From: an uncultured Myxococcales bacterium
GTDB taxonomy: Bacteria > Myxococcota_A > UBA9042
DNA length: 51,683 bases
NCBI GenBank assembly: GCA_937910235.1
Contig: CALENB010000041.1
Span: 1 to 51,683, forward strand
Direction of reading: 5' to 3'
Part shown: positions 25,716 to 36,197 of the stretch, piece after piece
Layout of the letters: every line of letters starts with the position of its first letter
How positions within the stretch are numbered: position 1 is the first letter of the stretch
Made by a program: the position numbers and the translations under genes
The notes under the pieces: generated by a model
Told to the model about the DNA's origin: nothing
The model's database searches: none
The model's input: the letters and a program-made list of their open reading frames with translations, nothing else

Positions 25716-26474
25716 ATGCGGCTGGATCGTTTCGTCAGCATGGCGGCCGGAATTGCACGCCGTGAGACCGCGGCGTGGATTCGCGATGGGCGTGTGCAAG
25801 TGCAAGGCCGCGAGGTCCGCAACGCGCGGATGCAGGTCGCTGCGTCAGGTGAGGAGGTGCGCCTGGACGGCGAGCTGCTGCGGGCACCGGGTCACGTAAA
25901 CCTGATGATGAATAAGCCGGCGGGGTGCATTAGCGCGACGACCAGCCACGAACACGAGACCGTGATCGACCACGTTCCGGCCGCGCTCTACCACCCGAAA
26001 CTGGCGCCGGTAGGGCGACTCGACAAGGACACCACGGGGCTGATGCTGCTGACGACGGATGGTGGGCTGAGCCACCGCATCACCCATCCGAAACGCAAGG
26101 TGGCCAAGGTCTATCGGGCGACGCTCAAGGGGCCGCTGGAGCCCGACGCCGCGGCGCGTTTTGCCGCGGGGATTGTGCTGGCGGATGGCACAGTCTGTCG
26201 TGAGGCGGGGCTGGAGACGATGAGCCCCGAGCAGGTGCGCGTCGTGCTGACCGAGGGGCGGTTCCATCAGGTCAAGCGGATGTTGGGGCGTGTCGGTGGT
26301 CATGTGATCGCGCTGCACCGCGAGCAGATCGGGCCGCTCGCGCTCGATCCCAGCCTCGCCTTGGGCGCGGTGCGGCCGGTCACCGACGCAGAGCTGCGCG
26401 CGCTGATCGACGCGCTGGCAGCGAACGCCGAGACGGGTGTGGCGCCTGAGCCCGCCTCCGAAGTTCCGGCGTGA
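25716..26474 (+). CDS. rsuA: 16S rRNA pseudouridine synthase, RsuA type
   Basis: Converts a specific uridine (U516 in E. coli 16S rRNA for RsuA) to pseudouridine. The 252-aa protein has an S4 RNA-binding domain at the N-terminus (MRLDRFVSMAAGIARRET...IRDGRVQV) and the RsuA catalytic domain with Asp103 in VGRLDKDTTGLMLLT. Other family marks are MMNKPAGCIS, THPKRKVAKVYRATL and EGRFHQVKRMLGRVGGHV. The ATG at 25716 lies one base after the previous stop; the S4 domain starts right there, which settles the start. RluB/RluE-type specificity cannot be excluded, but the length and the ALHREQIGPL ending fit RsuA best. Confidence 0.9.
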   Translation: MRLDRFVSMAAGIARRETAAWIRDGRVQVQGREVRNARMQVAASGEEVRLDGELLRAPGHVNLMMNKPAGCISATTSHEHETVIDHVPAALYHPKLAPVGRLDKDTTGLMLLTTDGGLSHRITHPKRKVAKVYRATLKGPLEPDAAARFAAGIVLADGTVCREAGLETMSPEQVRVVLTEGRFHQVKRMLGRVGGHVIALHREQIGPLALDPSLALGAVRPVTDAELRALIDALAANAETGVAPEPASEVPA

Positions 26475-26643
26475 ATCTCATCCACCCGACGATTTTGGTT
26501 CGCTGTGACGTTGTAGCTATGGGTTGGCGCGATTGTGTACACACGGCGTGACACGCGCGGCCGGCAACCCGAAGGAGCCCGCCTTGCATGCCACCGTCGC
26601 CTATGCCACACCCTCGCCGCCCTCGCTGCGCAGAGATTCCAAC

Positions 26644-28752
26644 ATGCCCACACCCACCGACCGCCTGCTTGAGGTGCTGCAACAGCAGTTCGGTCACAGC
26701 ACGTTTCGTCCGCATCAACGCGGCGTGTGTGAGTCCGTGGTCGCGGGGGAAGACTGCCTGCTGGTGATGCCGACGGGCGGCGGAAAGTCCCTCTGTTATC
26801 AGCTTCCCGGCCTAGTTCGCGGCCGTGGCACGCTGGTGATCTCACCGCTCATCGCGCTGATGGAAGACCAGGTCGCCGGGCTTCGCGCGAACGGCATTCG
26901 CGCCGATCGCATCCACAGCGGCCGCAGTCGCGACGAGCAGCGCGCGACGTTTCGACAGTGGCTCAACCGCGAACTCGACTTCTTGTTGATCGCGCCCGAG
27001 CGCCTGCGCGTGCCTGGTTTCGCGGAGCGACTCGCCCTCGACCCGCCGGGGCTGATCGCGGTGGATGAAGCCCACTGCATCTCGATGTGGGGGCATGATT
27101 TTCGGCCGGACTACCGGCTGCTCGGCGAGCGCCTGCCGCTGCTGCGCGGCGATGGACCCGACACGCCGCCCATCATCGCGATGACCGCGACCGCGACGGT
27201 GCGGGTGCAAGCGGACATCCTGCGCCAGCTCGGGATGACGTCTGCCAACGCGCATATCCGGGGTTTTGTGCGCGAGAACCTGGCGATCGAGGTGGTGGAG
27301 TGCAGCACCAGCGTACGGCCGGAGCGTGTCGCGCGGCTGCTGCTCGCGGATGAAGCGCGCCCCGCGATCGTCTACGCGCTCAGCAAGCGCGAGGTCGACG
27401 CTTTGGCGACGACGCTGAAGGAAGATCACGACCTGCGCGCGGCGGCGTACCACGCTGGCATGCCAACGGACCGACGCAACGCAGTGCAGGAGCGCTTTCT
27501 CGCCGGTGAGCTCGACGTCATCGTCGCGACGGTGGCGTTTGGCATGGGCGTCGACAAGGCCGACATCCGCACCGTCTTCCACATGGGCTTGCCGGCGACG
27601 GTGGAGGGCTACTATCAAGAGATCGGTCGCGCCGGTCGTGATGGGCTGCAGTCACGCGCCATCGTGTTCTATAGCTGGGCGGATCGGCGCCTGCATGACT
27701 TTCTCCGCGACCGCAGCTACCCGCCGATGAGCGCGCTGGACGCCGTGCTGCGAGAGGTCAGTGATCACCCCGTGCCGCGCGATTGGCTGATGCAGCAGGT
27801 CCGCATTGAGCGCGATCAGGCCGAGGCGGCGCTCGACAAGCTGCGGATTCATGGCGCGCTCGCGTTTACCCAGCACGACGAGGTGGTGCGCCTGCCCGAC
27901 GCGCACGGCCGGGCGTGGTGTGTGCAGTACGAAAAGCAGCTGGCCTGGCGCATGGCGCAGCTCGACGACATCTTTCGCTTCGCGGCGACGAGCCAGTGTC
28001 GGATGCAGGAGCTGGTGCGCTACTTCGGCGACACCGCGGTCTCCAGACCTTGCGGCGTCTGCGATGTGTGTGCGCCGGAGGACTGCACCGCGCGCTCGTT
28101 CCGCAGACCGACGGACGACGAAACGCAGCTGCTGGAGCGGATCGTAGGGGGCCTCGCGGGCGCCGGTTGGCGCAGCGCTGGGCGTGTGCACAAGGACGCG
28201 GTGGGGGAGCATCTCGCCGATCGGCGCACGTTTGACGGGCTGCTCGACGGTCTGGGGCGGGCAGGAATCGTGCACACCCGCACGTCGAGCTTCGACAAAG
28301 ACGGCCGCACCATCACCTATCGCGAGATCTGTTTGGAGCGCGGCAGCTGGGCGCCTGGCGGCAAGTGGCTGCGGTCGATTCAGCTCGATGACGACGCGAT
28401 GGCGCCCAAAACCAAGAAGAAACGCGCGACGCGCAGCACCAAGGCCAAGACCGCCGGCGGGCGGAAGCTGGCCGGGGGGGCGAAGAAGACCGCGGTGGCC
28501 GACGACGACCTCGAAACGCTGACCACCCGCGCAGACGCGACGCTGGTCGATGAACTCAAGGCCTGGCGCCTCGCGCGGGCCCGCACTGAGGGCGTGCCCG
28601 CGTATGTGGTGCTGACCAACAAGGCGCTGCTCGCCGTCGCCGCGAACCTGCCCACCTCGGAGGCGGAGCTGCTCGCGATCTCGGGCATTGGCCCAGCGAA
28701 GGTGGAGCGCTATGGCGCGGATTTGCTCGCAGAGCTGCAGTCGCGGAGCTGA
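26644..28752 (+). CDS. recQ: ATP-dependent DNA helicase RecQ
   Basis: 3'-5' SF2 helicase of recombination and repair. From ATG 26644 it has 702 aa. Walker A is MPTGGGKSLCYQLP with Lys48, the DEAH box is at 141-144 with the aromatic-rich loop ISMWGHDFRPDY, and motifs V-VI read VATVAFGMGVDKADIR and GYYQEIGRAGRDG. The zinc-binding Cys are in CRMQELVRYFGD and CGVCDVC, followed by the RQC winged helix. A Lys/Arg-rich linker (about residues 580-615) then leads to a single HRDC domain (ending LLAISGIGPAKVERYGADLL). The preceding 169 bp holds a 10-bp palindrome TGTGTACACA at 26534-26543, which could be an operator but is expected by chance. murB starts 3 bp after its stop. Confidence 0.97.
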   Translation: MPTPTDRLLEVLQQQFGHSTFRPHQRGVCESVVAGEDCLLVMPTGGGKSLCYQLPGLVRGRGTLVISPLIALMEDQVAGLRANGIRADRIHSGRSRDEQRATFRQWLNRELDFLLIAPERLRVPGFAERLALDPPGLIAVDEAHCISMWGHDFRPDYRLLGERLPLLRGDGPDTPPIIAMTATATVRVQADILRQLGMTSANAHIRGFVRENLAIEVVECSTSVRPERVARLLLADEARPAIVYALSKREVDALATTLKEDHDLRAAAYHAGMPTDRRNAVQERFLAGELDVIVATVAFGMGVDKADIRTVFHMGLPATVEGYYQEIGRAGRDGLQSRAIVFYSWADRRLHDFLRDRSYPPMSALDAVLREVSDHPVPRDWLMQQVRIERDQAEAALDKLRIHGALAFTQHDEVVRLPDAHGRAWCVQYEKQLAWRMAQLDDIFRFAATSQCRMQELVRYFGDTAVSRPCGVCDVCAPEDCTARSFRRPTDDETQLLERIVGGLAGAGWRSAGRVHKDAVGEHLADRRTFDGLLDGLGRAGIVHTRTSSFDKDGRTITYREICLERGSWAPGGKWLRSIQLDDDAMAPKTKKKRATRSTKAKTAGGRKLAGGAKKTAVADDDLETLTTRADATLVDELKAWRLARARTEGVPAYVVLTNKALLAVAANLPTSEAELLAISGIGPAKVERYGADLLAELQSRS

Positions 28753-28755
28753 CCG

Positions 28756-29949
28756 GTGGCGCTGACGATCAGACGGGCCGTGCCGCTGGCGACCCTCACG
28801 ACCTTGGGACTAGGCGGACCAGCGCGTGTCCTCGCCGAGATCCGCCACGTCGAAGACGCCCGCGAGGCCCTGCGTGCGGCGCGGTCTGAAGGCGCGGCGT
28901 GGGGGATTTTAGGCGGCGGGAGCAACGTGATCGCGGCGGACCCGGACGCCGCTGGCTGGGGCTTTGACGGCTGGTTGCTGCATCCGGTGGGTTCGGCCAT
29001 GACGGTGGTTCGCAGAGATGCAGACCACGTCTGGCTGCGTGCAGACGCGGGTGTGGTGTGGGATGCGCTGGTCGCGTTCGCGGTCGATGAAGGGTGGGCC
29101 GGCATCACGTGCCTGTCGGGGATTCCGGGCAAAGTTGGCGCGGCGCCCATTCAAAACATCGGCGCCTACGGCCAAGAGCTCGCGGCGGCCTTCGACACGG
29201 CGGAGGTGCTCGACACGGTCACAGATCAGGTCGCCACGTGGTCGGCGACCGACTGCGCGTTTCAGTACCGCGACAGTCGGCTCAAGCGCGCGGCGGGCCG
29301 GTACCTCGTGCTGTCCGTCACGCTAAGGCTCCAGATTGGTGGGGCGCCAGCGCTGCGCTACGGCGAGCTACGCGATCGACTCGGTCTGGCCCGGGACCCT
29401 GCCCCGGAGTCGGCTGCCGCGTCGCTCGACGTCACACAACCAGACGCAACAAGGCCGGACGCGACGAGGCCGGACGCGCAGCCCCGGTTGGCGACTGTGC
29501 GCGAGACCGTGCTGGCGATCCGCCGCGCCAAGGGTATGGTGCTGGACGCGGCCGATCCCGACAGTCGCAGCGCCGGCTCTTTCTTCATGAACCCGATCGT
29601 GCCGACCACCGCGGCTGACGGCGCCCTCAGCGGCCTCGAGCGGCGTCACGGCGCCACCCTAGCCATGCCGCGCTACCCTGCCCCCCCGGCGGTGGACGGC
29701 ACCGCGCGCGTCAAGCTGTCGGCGGCGTGGCTGATCGATCGGAGTGGCCTTCGCCCCGGCTACGATCACCCCGACCACGGCGGGCGGCGGGTTGGGCTCA
29801 GCGCCAAACACACGCTGGCGCTGGTAAACCGCGGCGGCGCGTCGACGGCGGACCTGCTCGCGTTCGCGGCCCACGTGCGTGAGCGGGTACGAGACACGAC
29901 CGGGATCGTGCTGATGCGCGAGCCCGTGTTGCTGCAGCCGGCGCGATAA
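28756..29949 (+). CDS. murB: UDP-N-acetylenolpyruvoylglucosamine reductase
   Basis: FAD/NADPH enzyme of peptidoglycan precursor synthesis, reducing enolpyruvyl-UDP-GlcNAc to UDP-MurNAc. The 397-aa protein has TTLGLGGPARVL, the FAD motif LGGGSNVI, GIPGKVGAAPIQNIGAYGQE, QYRDSRLK, and the catalytic Ser275 in AGSFFMNPIV and Glu389 in MREPVLL, as in the type I (E. coli-like) enzyme. A 40-residue insertion (about 215-255) is rich in Ala/Thr/Pro/Asp and contains a 15-bp tandem repeat. It starts with GTG 3 bp after recQ, so it is probably translated from the recQ mRNA, far from a cell-division gene cluster. No other peptidoglycan precursor gene is visible in the window. Confidence 0.95.
   Translation: MALTIRRAVPLATLTTLGLGGPARVLAEIRHVEDAREALRAARSEGAAWGILGGGSNVIAADPDAAGWGFDGWLLHPVGSAMTVVRRDADHVWLRADAGVVWDALVAFAVDEGWAGITCLSGIPGKVGAAPIQNIGAYGQELAAAFDTAEVLDTVTDQVATWSATDCAFQYRDSRLKRAAGRYLVLSVTLRLQIGGAPALRYGELRDRLGLARDPAPESAAASLDVTQPDATRPDATRPDAQPRLATVRETVLAIRRAKGMVLDAADPDSRSAGSFFMNPIVPTTAADGALSGLERRHGATLAMPRYPAPPAVDGTARVKLSAAWLIDRSGLRPGYDHPDHGGRRVGLSAKHTLALVNRGGASTADLLAFAAHVRERVRDTTGIVLMREPVLLQPAR
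29434..29478 (+). repeat. Three 15-bp tandem units within murB
   Basis: Three in-frame units coding T-Q-P-D-A, T-R-P-D-A and T-R-P-D-A, inside a low-complexity insertion absent from ordinary MurB. The last two units differ by one base. Confidence 0.85.
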
Positions 29950-29984
29950 CCCCGAGATTCCGGCTTGTCAGGCGGGCCTCGGCG

Positions 29985-30995
29985 TCACGCGCCGGGCTCG
30001 GCGACCTCGGCGACATCGTCCGGTGCGACGGGTGCGGGCGCGTCGTAGGTCGGGACCGTTCGTTGCAGCCCCAACGCGCGCAGCAGCCCCATGTCGAGCG
30101 GCGGCAGGTCGTCGATCAAGGCCTGTAGCTGGCGCCGCGCCGCGCCATTCGAGCGCTGGTGACGCCGCGCTAGGATCAGCTCGTTCTTGAGGCTGTGCTC
30201 CCAACCGGCGAGCTCCGTGACGGTGACCTTGTACCCCCACGCCTCCAGCACCAGCGCGCGGATCACGTTGGTGAGGTGGGCGCCGAACTCGCGGCGATGC
30301 CACGCGTGGCGCCACAGCGGATGCGACGCGTGGCCACGGCCCTGGCCTTTCAGCAGATTGAACACCTCGGCCTGGCAGCACGGCACCACGGCGATAAAGG
30401 GCGCGCCGCTCTGCAAGCCGAGGAGGATGGCTTCGTCGGTGGCGGTGTCACACGCGTGCAAGCTGATGACCGCGTCGACTTTGCCCGTCGGCGACCAGCC
30501 CAATGGTTCGGGTGTGTCGTCTCCAATCGGCATCCCCGGCAGCAGCTCGGCGACGCTGGCGCGCGCGAACTTCATCCGTGTGTAGCCGAGGCGTTCGGCG
30601 CGGGACTCGCCGCGCTGCACCAGATCGTTACGGCGGTCGACATTGACGATGTGGCCACGCTCCCGGTTGTGCAGGAACACCTCGTAGAGGATGAACCCGA
30701 GGTAGGCGTTGCCCGCACCCGCGTCGAGCAGCACCGGATCGCGGTCGCCCTCGAACAGCGCCTCGATGTCCTGCCGCAACGTCGCGCAGTAGTGGTTGAT
30801 CTGCTTGAGCTTACGGCGCGCGTCCGCGTTCAGGTCACCGCGCCGCGTGAGCAGATGCAGCTCGCGCAGCAGCTCGGTGCTCTGCCCCTCCATGAGCTCG
30901 TGGTGCACATCTTCCGCGACCACTTTGTCGCGCGCGCGCACGTCACTCGCCGTCAGCTTGTCTTTCGACTTGTCTTTGTTCTTGTTCTTGACCAT
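29985..30995 (-). CDS. SAM-dependent methyltransferase (Methyltransf_32-like)
   Basis: I choose ATG 30995, preceded by GAGGTGAT, giving 336 aa; a longer frame lacks a ribosome site. The start is a charged Lys/Asp repeat ([11 protein letters not shown]). Residues about 70-230 form a Rossmann methyltransferase: [13 protein letters not shown] before the domain, SAM-binding [17 protein letters not shown] (motif I), [21 protein letters not shown], and a [14 protein letters not shown] segment that matches the LHPCGDL motif of the Methyltransf_32/METTL25/TRM13 group, followed by [12 protein letters not shown]. Members of that group act on RNA or are uncharacterised; I infer an RNA or protein substrate without proof. 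It is divergent from the ABC exporter and convergent with murB. Confidence 0.8.
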   Translation of the reverse strand: MVKNKNKDKSKDKLTASDVRARDKVVAEDVHHELMEGQSTELLRELHLLTRRGDLNADARRKLKQINHYCATLRQDIEALFEGDRDPVLLDAGAGNAYLGFILYEVFLHNRERGHIVNVDRRNDLVQRGESRAERLGYTRMKFARASVAELLPGMPIGDDTPEPLGWSPTGKVDAVISLHACDTATDEAILLGLQSGAPFIAVVPCCQAEVFNLLKGQGRGHASHPLWRHAWHRREFGAHLTNVIRALVLEAWGYKVTVTELAGWEHSLKNELILARRHQRSNGAARRQLQALIDDLPPLDMGLLRALGLQRTVPTYDAPAPVAPDDVAEVAEPGA

Positions 30996-31170
30996 GACAT
31001 CACCTCGCGCGGCGCAGCCTACGCTTGCATGCCGACGCCTGCACCTCACAGCCCGCGTTTATCGGCAAATAGCGCAGATCCCGGCGAGCCGAGTTCGCCA
31101 GCGGTCTCGCCGAGGCCCGCGCCTGCGCTTGGCCGACGGCCCTGCTGCTGCCATCCTGCGTCGTCACGCC

Positions 31171-31182
31171 AAGGAGTCTCCG

Positions 31183-31185
<3 letters not shown>
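31171..31185 (+). promoter_or_regulatory. Ribosome binding site and apparent CTG start of the ABC exporter
   Basis: AAGGAG (31171-31176), six bases, then CTG (31183-31185) in the frame of the exporter. No ATG is found downstream before the middle of the membrane domain. The upstream ATG at 30994 in this frame overlaps the opposite-strand methyltransferase start and has no ribosome site. A TTG at 31129 is the other candidate. Thus the sequence argues for the rare start codon CTG. Confidence 0.5.
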
Positions 31186-33018
<1,833 letters not shown>

Positions 33019-33163
33019 GCTCCGTGCGCGCGTGAAGCCACCGCGCGGCGGCAACACGTACGGTGCGAACCACGCCGCGGCTGTGGTAAACAGCGACGGA
33101 CTCACCTCACGTGAGCTTGCGCCGCGTCCGCCCAAAGACGCAGTCCTTGTTGGAGACACCCAA

Positions 33164-36100
33164 ATGTACCGATTTGCTCGCTTGGCACCGCCCCCCCGAC
33201 TGCGCTCCGCCATCGCGCTGAGCGTCGCGCTCCTGGCCTCGGCCTGCGTCTCCACGCCGCCCACCGGCCTCGCCGAGACCCCGGCTGGCACCGGCGCAAT
33301 GGTGCGCTTTGACACGTTCCACAGACCGCTGCCCGAGATCCCGCTGCCCAACGATTTCGCGACGCGCTACGACGCGACCTCGCCGACGCTGCGGCGCATC
33401 AACGCCAGCCTCGTCGCGCCGACGGTGTGGGAGCAGAAGACCCGCGCCAACCTCGATGAGTTGGATGGCTGGGGCACGCTCGCGCCGATCACGGTGAGCT
33501 TCGACGCGCCGCTCGACGTCGAGAACATCCTCACCCGCCACGGCGATCGCTACGTGCCGGGCAACGACGTGATGCTCGTCATCGACATCACCAAGGGCTC
33601 GGCGGACCGCTGCAAGCCGATGCCCATCGATCTCGGCGCGGACCTGTTCCCGCTCGCCCTCGACCGCGCCGACTACTACCCCGACGACCCCCGCGGCCAC
33701 TTGGGCCAGATGGTGTTCGAGGAGGTCGAGGAAGATCTGAACAAGAACGGCGTGCTCGACCCCGGTGAGGACACCGATATGGACGGCGTGCTGGACCACC
33801 CCAACACCCGCAGCGCGACCGACAAGACGATCCTCAACTTCTACGAACGCGAGACCAACACGCTGATCGCCAAACCGGTCATGCCGCTGCGCCAGGGCAC
33901 GACGTACGCGGTTGTGCTCACGAAGAACCTGCTCGACGAGCAGGGTCAGCCGATTCGGTCGCCCTTCGATTACGTGAACCACACCGGCCAGACCGCGGCG
34001 CTCGAGCCGCTGCCCGAGTGCCTGAAGGCCCTTGATCTCGGGGTTTCAGACGTCGCCTTCGCCTGGACCTTCACGACCCAGGTCTTCACCACACCCTTCG
34101 TCGCTGTGCGCGACGGCTTGTACGGTATGGGCCCGCTGAAGCGCCTCGCCACCGAGTTTCCGGCCACGATGGACCTGATGGATCTACAGGAGGGCAAACA
34201 CGGTCCGTACAAGAAGGTGCTGTCGAACGACGCGTACATGCCGGTGGCCGAGACGCTATTTAGCAGCTTCGGCCCGACCAGCGACAAGGACGAGCTGGCG
34301 GTGTTCTTCGACAACTTCGCCTTCATCGACTTCCACGCGCTCGGCACGATCGACTCGCCGCAGTTTTTCCAGCGCCGTGACGCGGACGGCAAGCTGCTCT
34401 CGCTCAACGACCAGGTCTGGAAGCTCAACGCCCAGACCGGTGAGGCGTACGTGCGGCATGAGGGCGTCAACTTCTGGCTGATGGTGCCGAAGTTCCGCAA
34501 GGGCCCCGCGCCGGTGGCGATCTTTGTGCACGGTCATGGCAGCACCAAGTTCGACGCCATGAACTTCGCCGGATTCCTCGCCCGCCACGGCATCGCGACT
34601 TTGGGTGTCGACGCGGTCAGTCACGGCGTCGACGTCAGCCCGGTCGAGGAGATCCTCGCGCTGGCGATGTTCAAGAAGGGCGCTATCGAAGGTATGGGCA
34701 AGGCCATCCTGGCTGGGCGCGCGCTCGATCAGAACGCCGACGGCCAGGTCGACTCTGGCGTTGATTTTTGGACCTCGTACATCTTTCACACCCGCGACGT
34801 GGTGCGCCAGACGACCGTCGACATCATGCAGGTGGTGCGCACGCTGGCGTCGTTTGATGGCGTGCGAACCTGGAAATACGACGCCAACGGGGATGGCAAG
34901 GACGACCTGGCTGGCGACTTCGACGGCGACGGCAAGGTCGACGTGGGCGGGACGGCGCCGATTCACATGGTCGGCGGCTCGCTGGGCGGCATCATGGCGA
35001 GCATGCTCGCGGGCCTGGAGCCAAAGATCGAGACGGCGGTGTCGATCATCGCGGGCGGCGTGCTCAGCGAGGTCGGTACCCGCAGCTCGCTCGGTGGCGT
35101 GCGCGACGCGATGATCCTGCGGATGATGGGGCCGCTGTTGCTGGTGCGTGATGGGTTTCTGTACCAGGCGTTCCCCGATCTGGTGAACTACAAAGAGGTG
35201 AAGGTTGGACCCATCCCCGCGCTGACACCCGGTAAAATCGCGGTTTTGCAGAACCTGACGAGCGGTGAGCACCGCTGCGCCCGGGTCCAGGCGAACGGCC
35301 ATCTTCGGGTCGCGGTGTCGTCGGATAAGGGGGACAAGCTGCGTCTCTCCGTCTTCGATGAAGAGCTCCCGAGCCGTGAGCGCGAAGGCTGCGAGATGGT
35401 CGGGACGCCGTCCATCGTCATCGACAAGTTCGCCGCCCCGGTGACCCACGCCACCGAGACCCACGTGGCCGGCACGCCGCTGGTGGCGCTCGGCGACGGC
35501 TTCGGTCTGCGCCGGGGTAACCCGGAGTTGCGCCGCATGCTGGGCATCGCGCAGGTGGCGCTGGACGGCGCTGATCCCGCCAACATGGCGCCGTTCATCC
35601 ACCGCGACCGCACGCTCACGTACGGCACGGGCGAGACGGTGGGGTCGCGGATCTTCTACATGAACACCCTCGGCGATCCCGGCGTGCCAACCGCGACCGG
35701 CGTGGCGTTGGCCCGTGCGGCGGGCCTGATCAACTTCCGCGACATCGACCCGCGCTACGGCAAAACGGTGCAGCAGGTGTTGGTGGACACAGGGGTGGTC
35801 CAGGGCGTCGACGGCACGAAGCAACACGTCAACAAGGCCGGCGTAGGCGTGCTGCTCGACGTCGACAACCTCGCCAACTTGGTGCCGAAGGGCGACGGTT
35901 TCGACCAGCCCCGCTTGGATGTGCCGCTGCGCATCATTCGCGACAACGACGCCAAAGTAGGGGGTAAGAGCGCCATTCTGTTTCCGAACATGACGCCACA
36001 CGGCACGCACGGCTTCCCGGTGCCGTCGCCGAAGAAGAGCTTCGACATGGGCTCGCTGCTGACCAATCAGCTGGGTCACTACATGGCGAGTCACGGTGAG

Positions 36101-36175
36101 GCGCTGGATTTCAACCTGTGCCACATCGACTGGTCCTGCGTGTGGATCCCGGCGCTGCTACCGAAGAAGCCCTGA
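33164..36175 (+). CDS. Large VolA-like lipase lipoprotein with Ca-binding loops
   Basis: I choose ATG 33164 (GGAG at 33152-33155), giving 1003 aa with signal peptide and lipobox (LASAC). The N-terminal domain has IPLPNDFATRYDATSP, NLDELDGWGTLAPITVSFDAP and MPLRQGTTYAVVLTKNL, the layout of the bacterial virulence-factor lipase N-terminal domain; FAWTFTTQVFTTPF follows. The hydrolase domain has VAIFVHGHGSTKFDA (oxyanion) and the nucleophile elbow MVGGSLGGIMAS with Ser606. Three EF-hand or dockerin-like Asp-rich loops are embedded: DLNKNGVLDPGED from residue 191, DQNADGQVDSG from 522 and DANGDGKDD...DFDGDGKVD from 573, the last directly before the nucleophile elbow. Probably a surface esterase whose activity depends on Ca; substrate unknown. 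It is a paralogue in layout of the 14722-17013 protein. Confidence 0.82.
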   Translation: MYRFARLAPPPRLRSAIALSVALLASACVSTPPTGLAETPAGTGAMVRFDTFHRPLPEIPLPNDFATRYDATSPTLRRINASLVAPTVWEQKTRANLDELDGWGTLAPITVSFDAPLDVENILTRHGDRYVPGNDVMLVIDITKGSADRCKPMPIDLGADLFPLALDRADYYPDDPRGHLGQMVFEEVEEDLNKNGVLDPGEDTDMDGVLDHPNTRSATDKTILNFYERETNTLIAKPVMPLRQGTTYAVVLTKNLLDEQGQPIRSPFDYVNHTGQTAALEPLPECLKALDLGVSDVAFAWTFTTQVFTTPFVAVRDGLYGMGPLKRLATEFPATMDLMDLQEGKHGPYKKVLSNDAYMPVAETLFSSFGPTSDKDELAVFFDNFAFIDFHALGTIDSPQFFQRRDADGKLLSLNDQVWKLNAQTGEAYVRHEGVNFWLMVPKFRKGPAPVAIFVHGHGSTKFDAMNFAGFLARHGIATLGVDAVSHGVDVSPVEEILALAMFKKGAIEGMGKAILAGRALDQNADGQVDSGVDFWTSYIFHTRDVVRQTTVDIMQVVRTLASFDGVRTWKYDANGDGKDDLAGDFDGDGKVDVGGTAPIHMVGGSLGGIMASMLAGLEPKIETAVSIIAGGVLSEVGTRSSLGGVRDAMILRMMGPLLLVRDGFLYQAFPDLVNYKEVKVGPIPALTPGKIAVLQNLTSGEHRCARVQANGHLRVAVSSDKGDKLRLSVFDEELPSREREGCEMVGTPSIVIDKFAAPVTHATETHVAGTPLVALGDGFGLRRGNPELRRMLGIAQVALDGADPANMAPFIHRDRTLTYGTGETVGSRIFYMNTLGDPGVPTATGVALARAAGLINFRDIDPRYGKTVQQVLVDTGVVQGVDGTKQHVNKAGVGVLLDVDNLANLVPKGDGFDQPRLDVPLRIIRDNDAKVGGKSAILFPNMTPHGTHGFPVPSPKKSFDMGSLLTNQLGHYMASHGEALDFNLCHIDWSCVWIPALLPKKP

Positions 36176-36197
36176 GTTCCGGGGTTTCAGCGGGCGG

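Noticed and set aside
26534-26543. Perfect palindrome TGTGTACACA upstream of recQ
   Set aside because: A 10-bp palindrome is expected dozens of times by chance in this length; no second copy supports an operator.
29950-29984. Possible terminator between murB and the convergent methyltransferase gene (CCGAG...CTCGG)
   Set aside because: Only a 5-bp stem with a loop of more than 20 bases and no T-tract.
33106-33115. Palindrome CTCACGTGAG upstream of the large VolA-like gene
   Set aside because: Same chance argument; no paired site or promoter element nearby.
34256-36124. 622-codon minus-strand open frame opposite the large VolA-like gene
   Set aside because: His/Arg/Gln-rich composition typical of antisense frames; the + strand codes a recognisable lipase lipoprotein.
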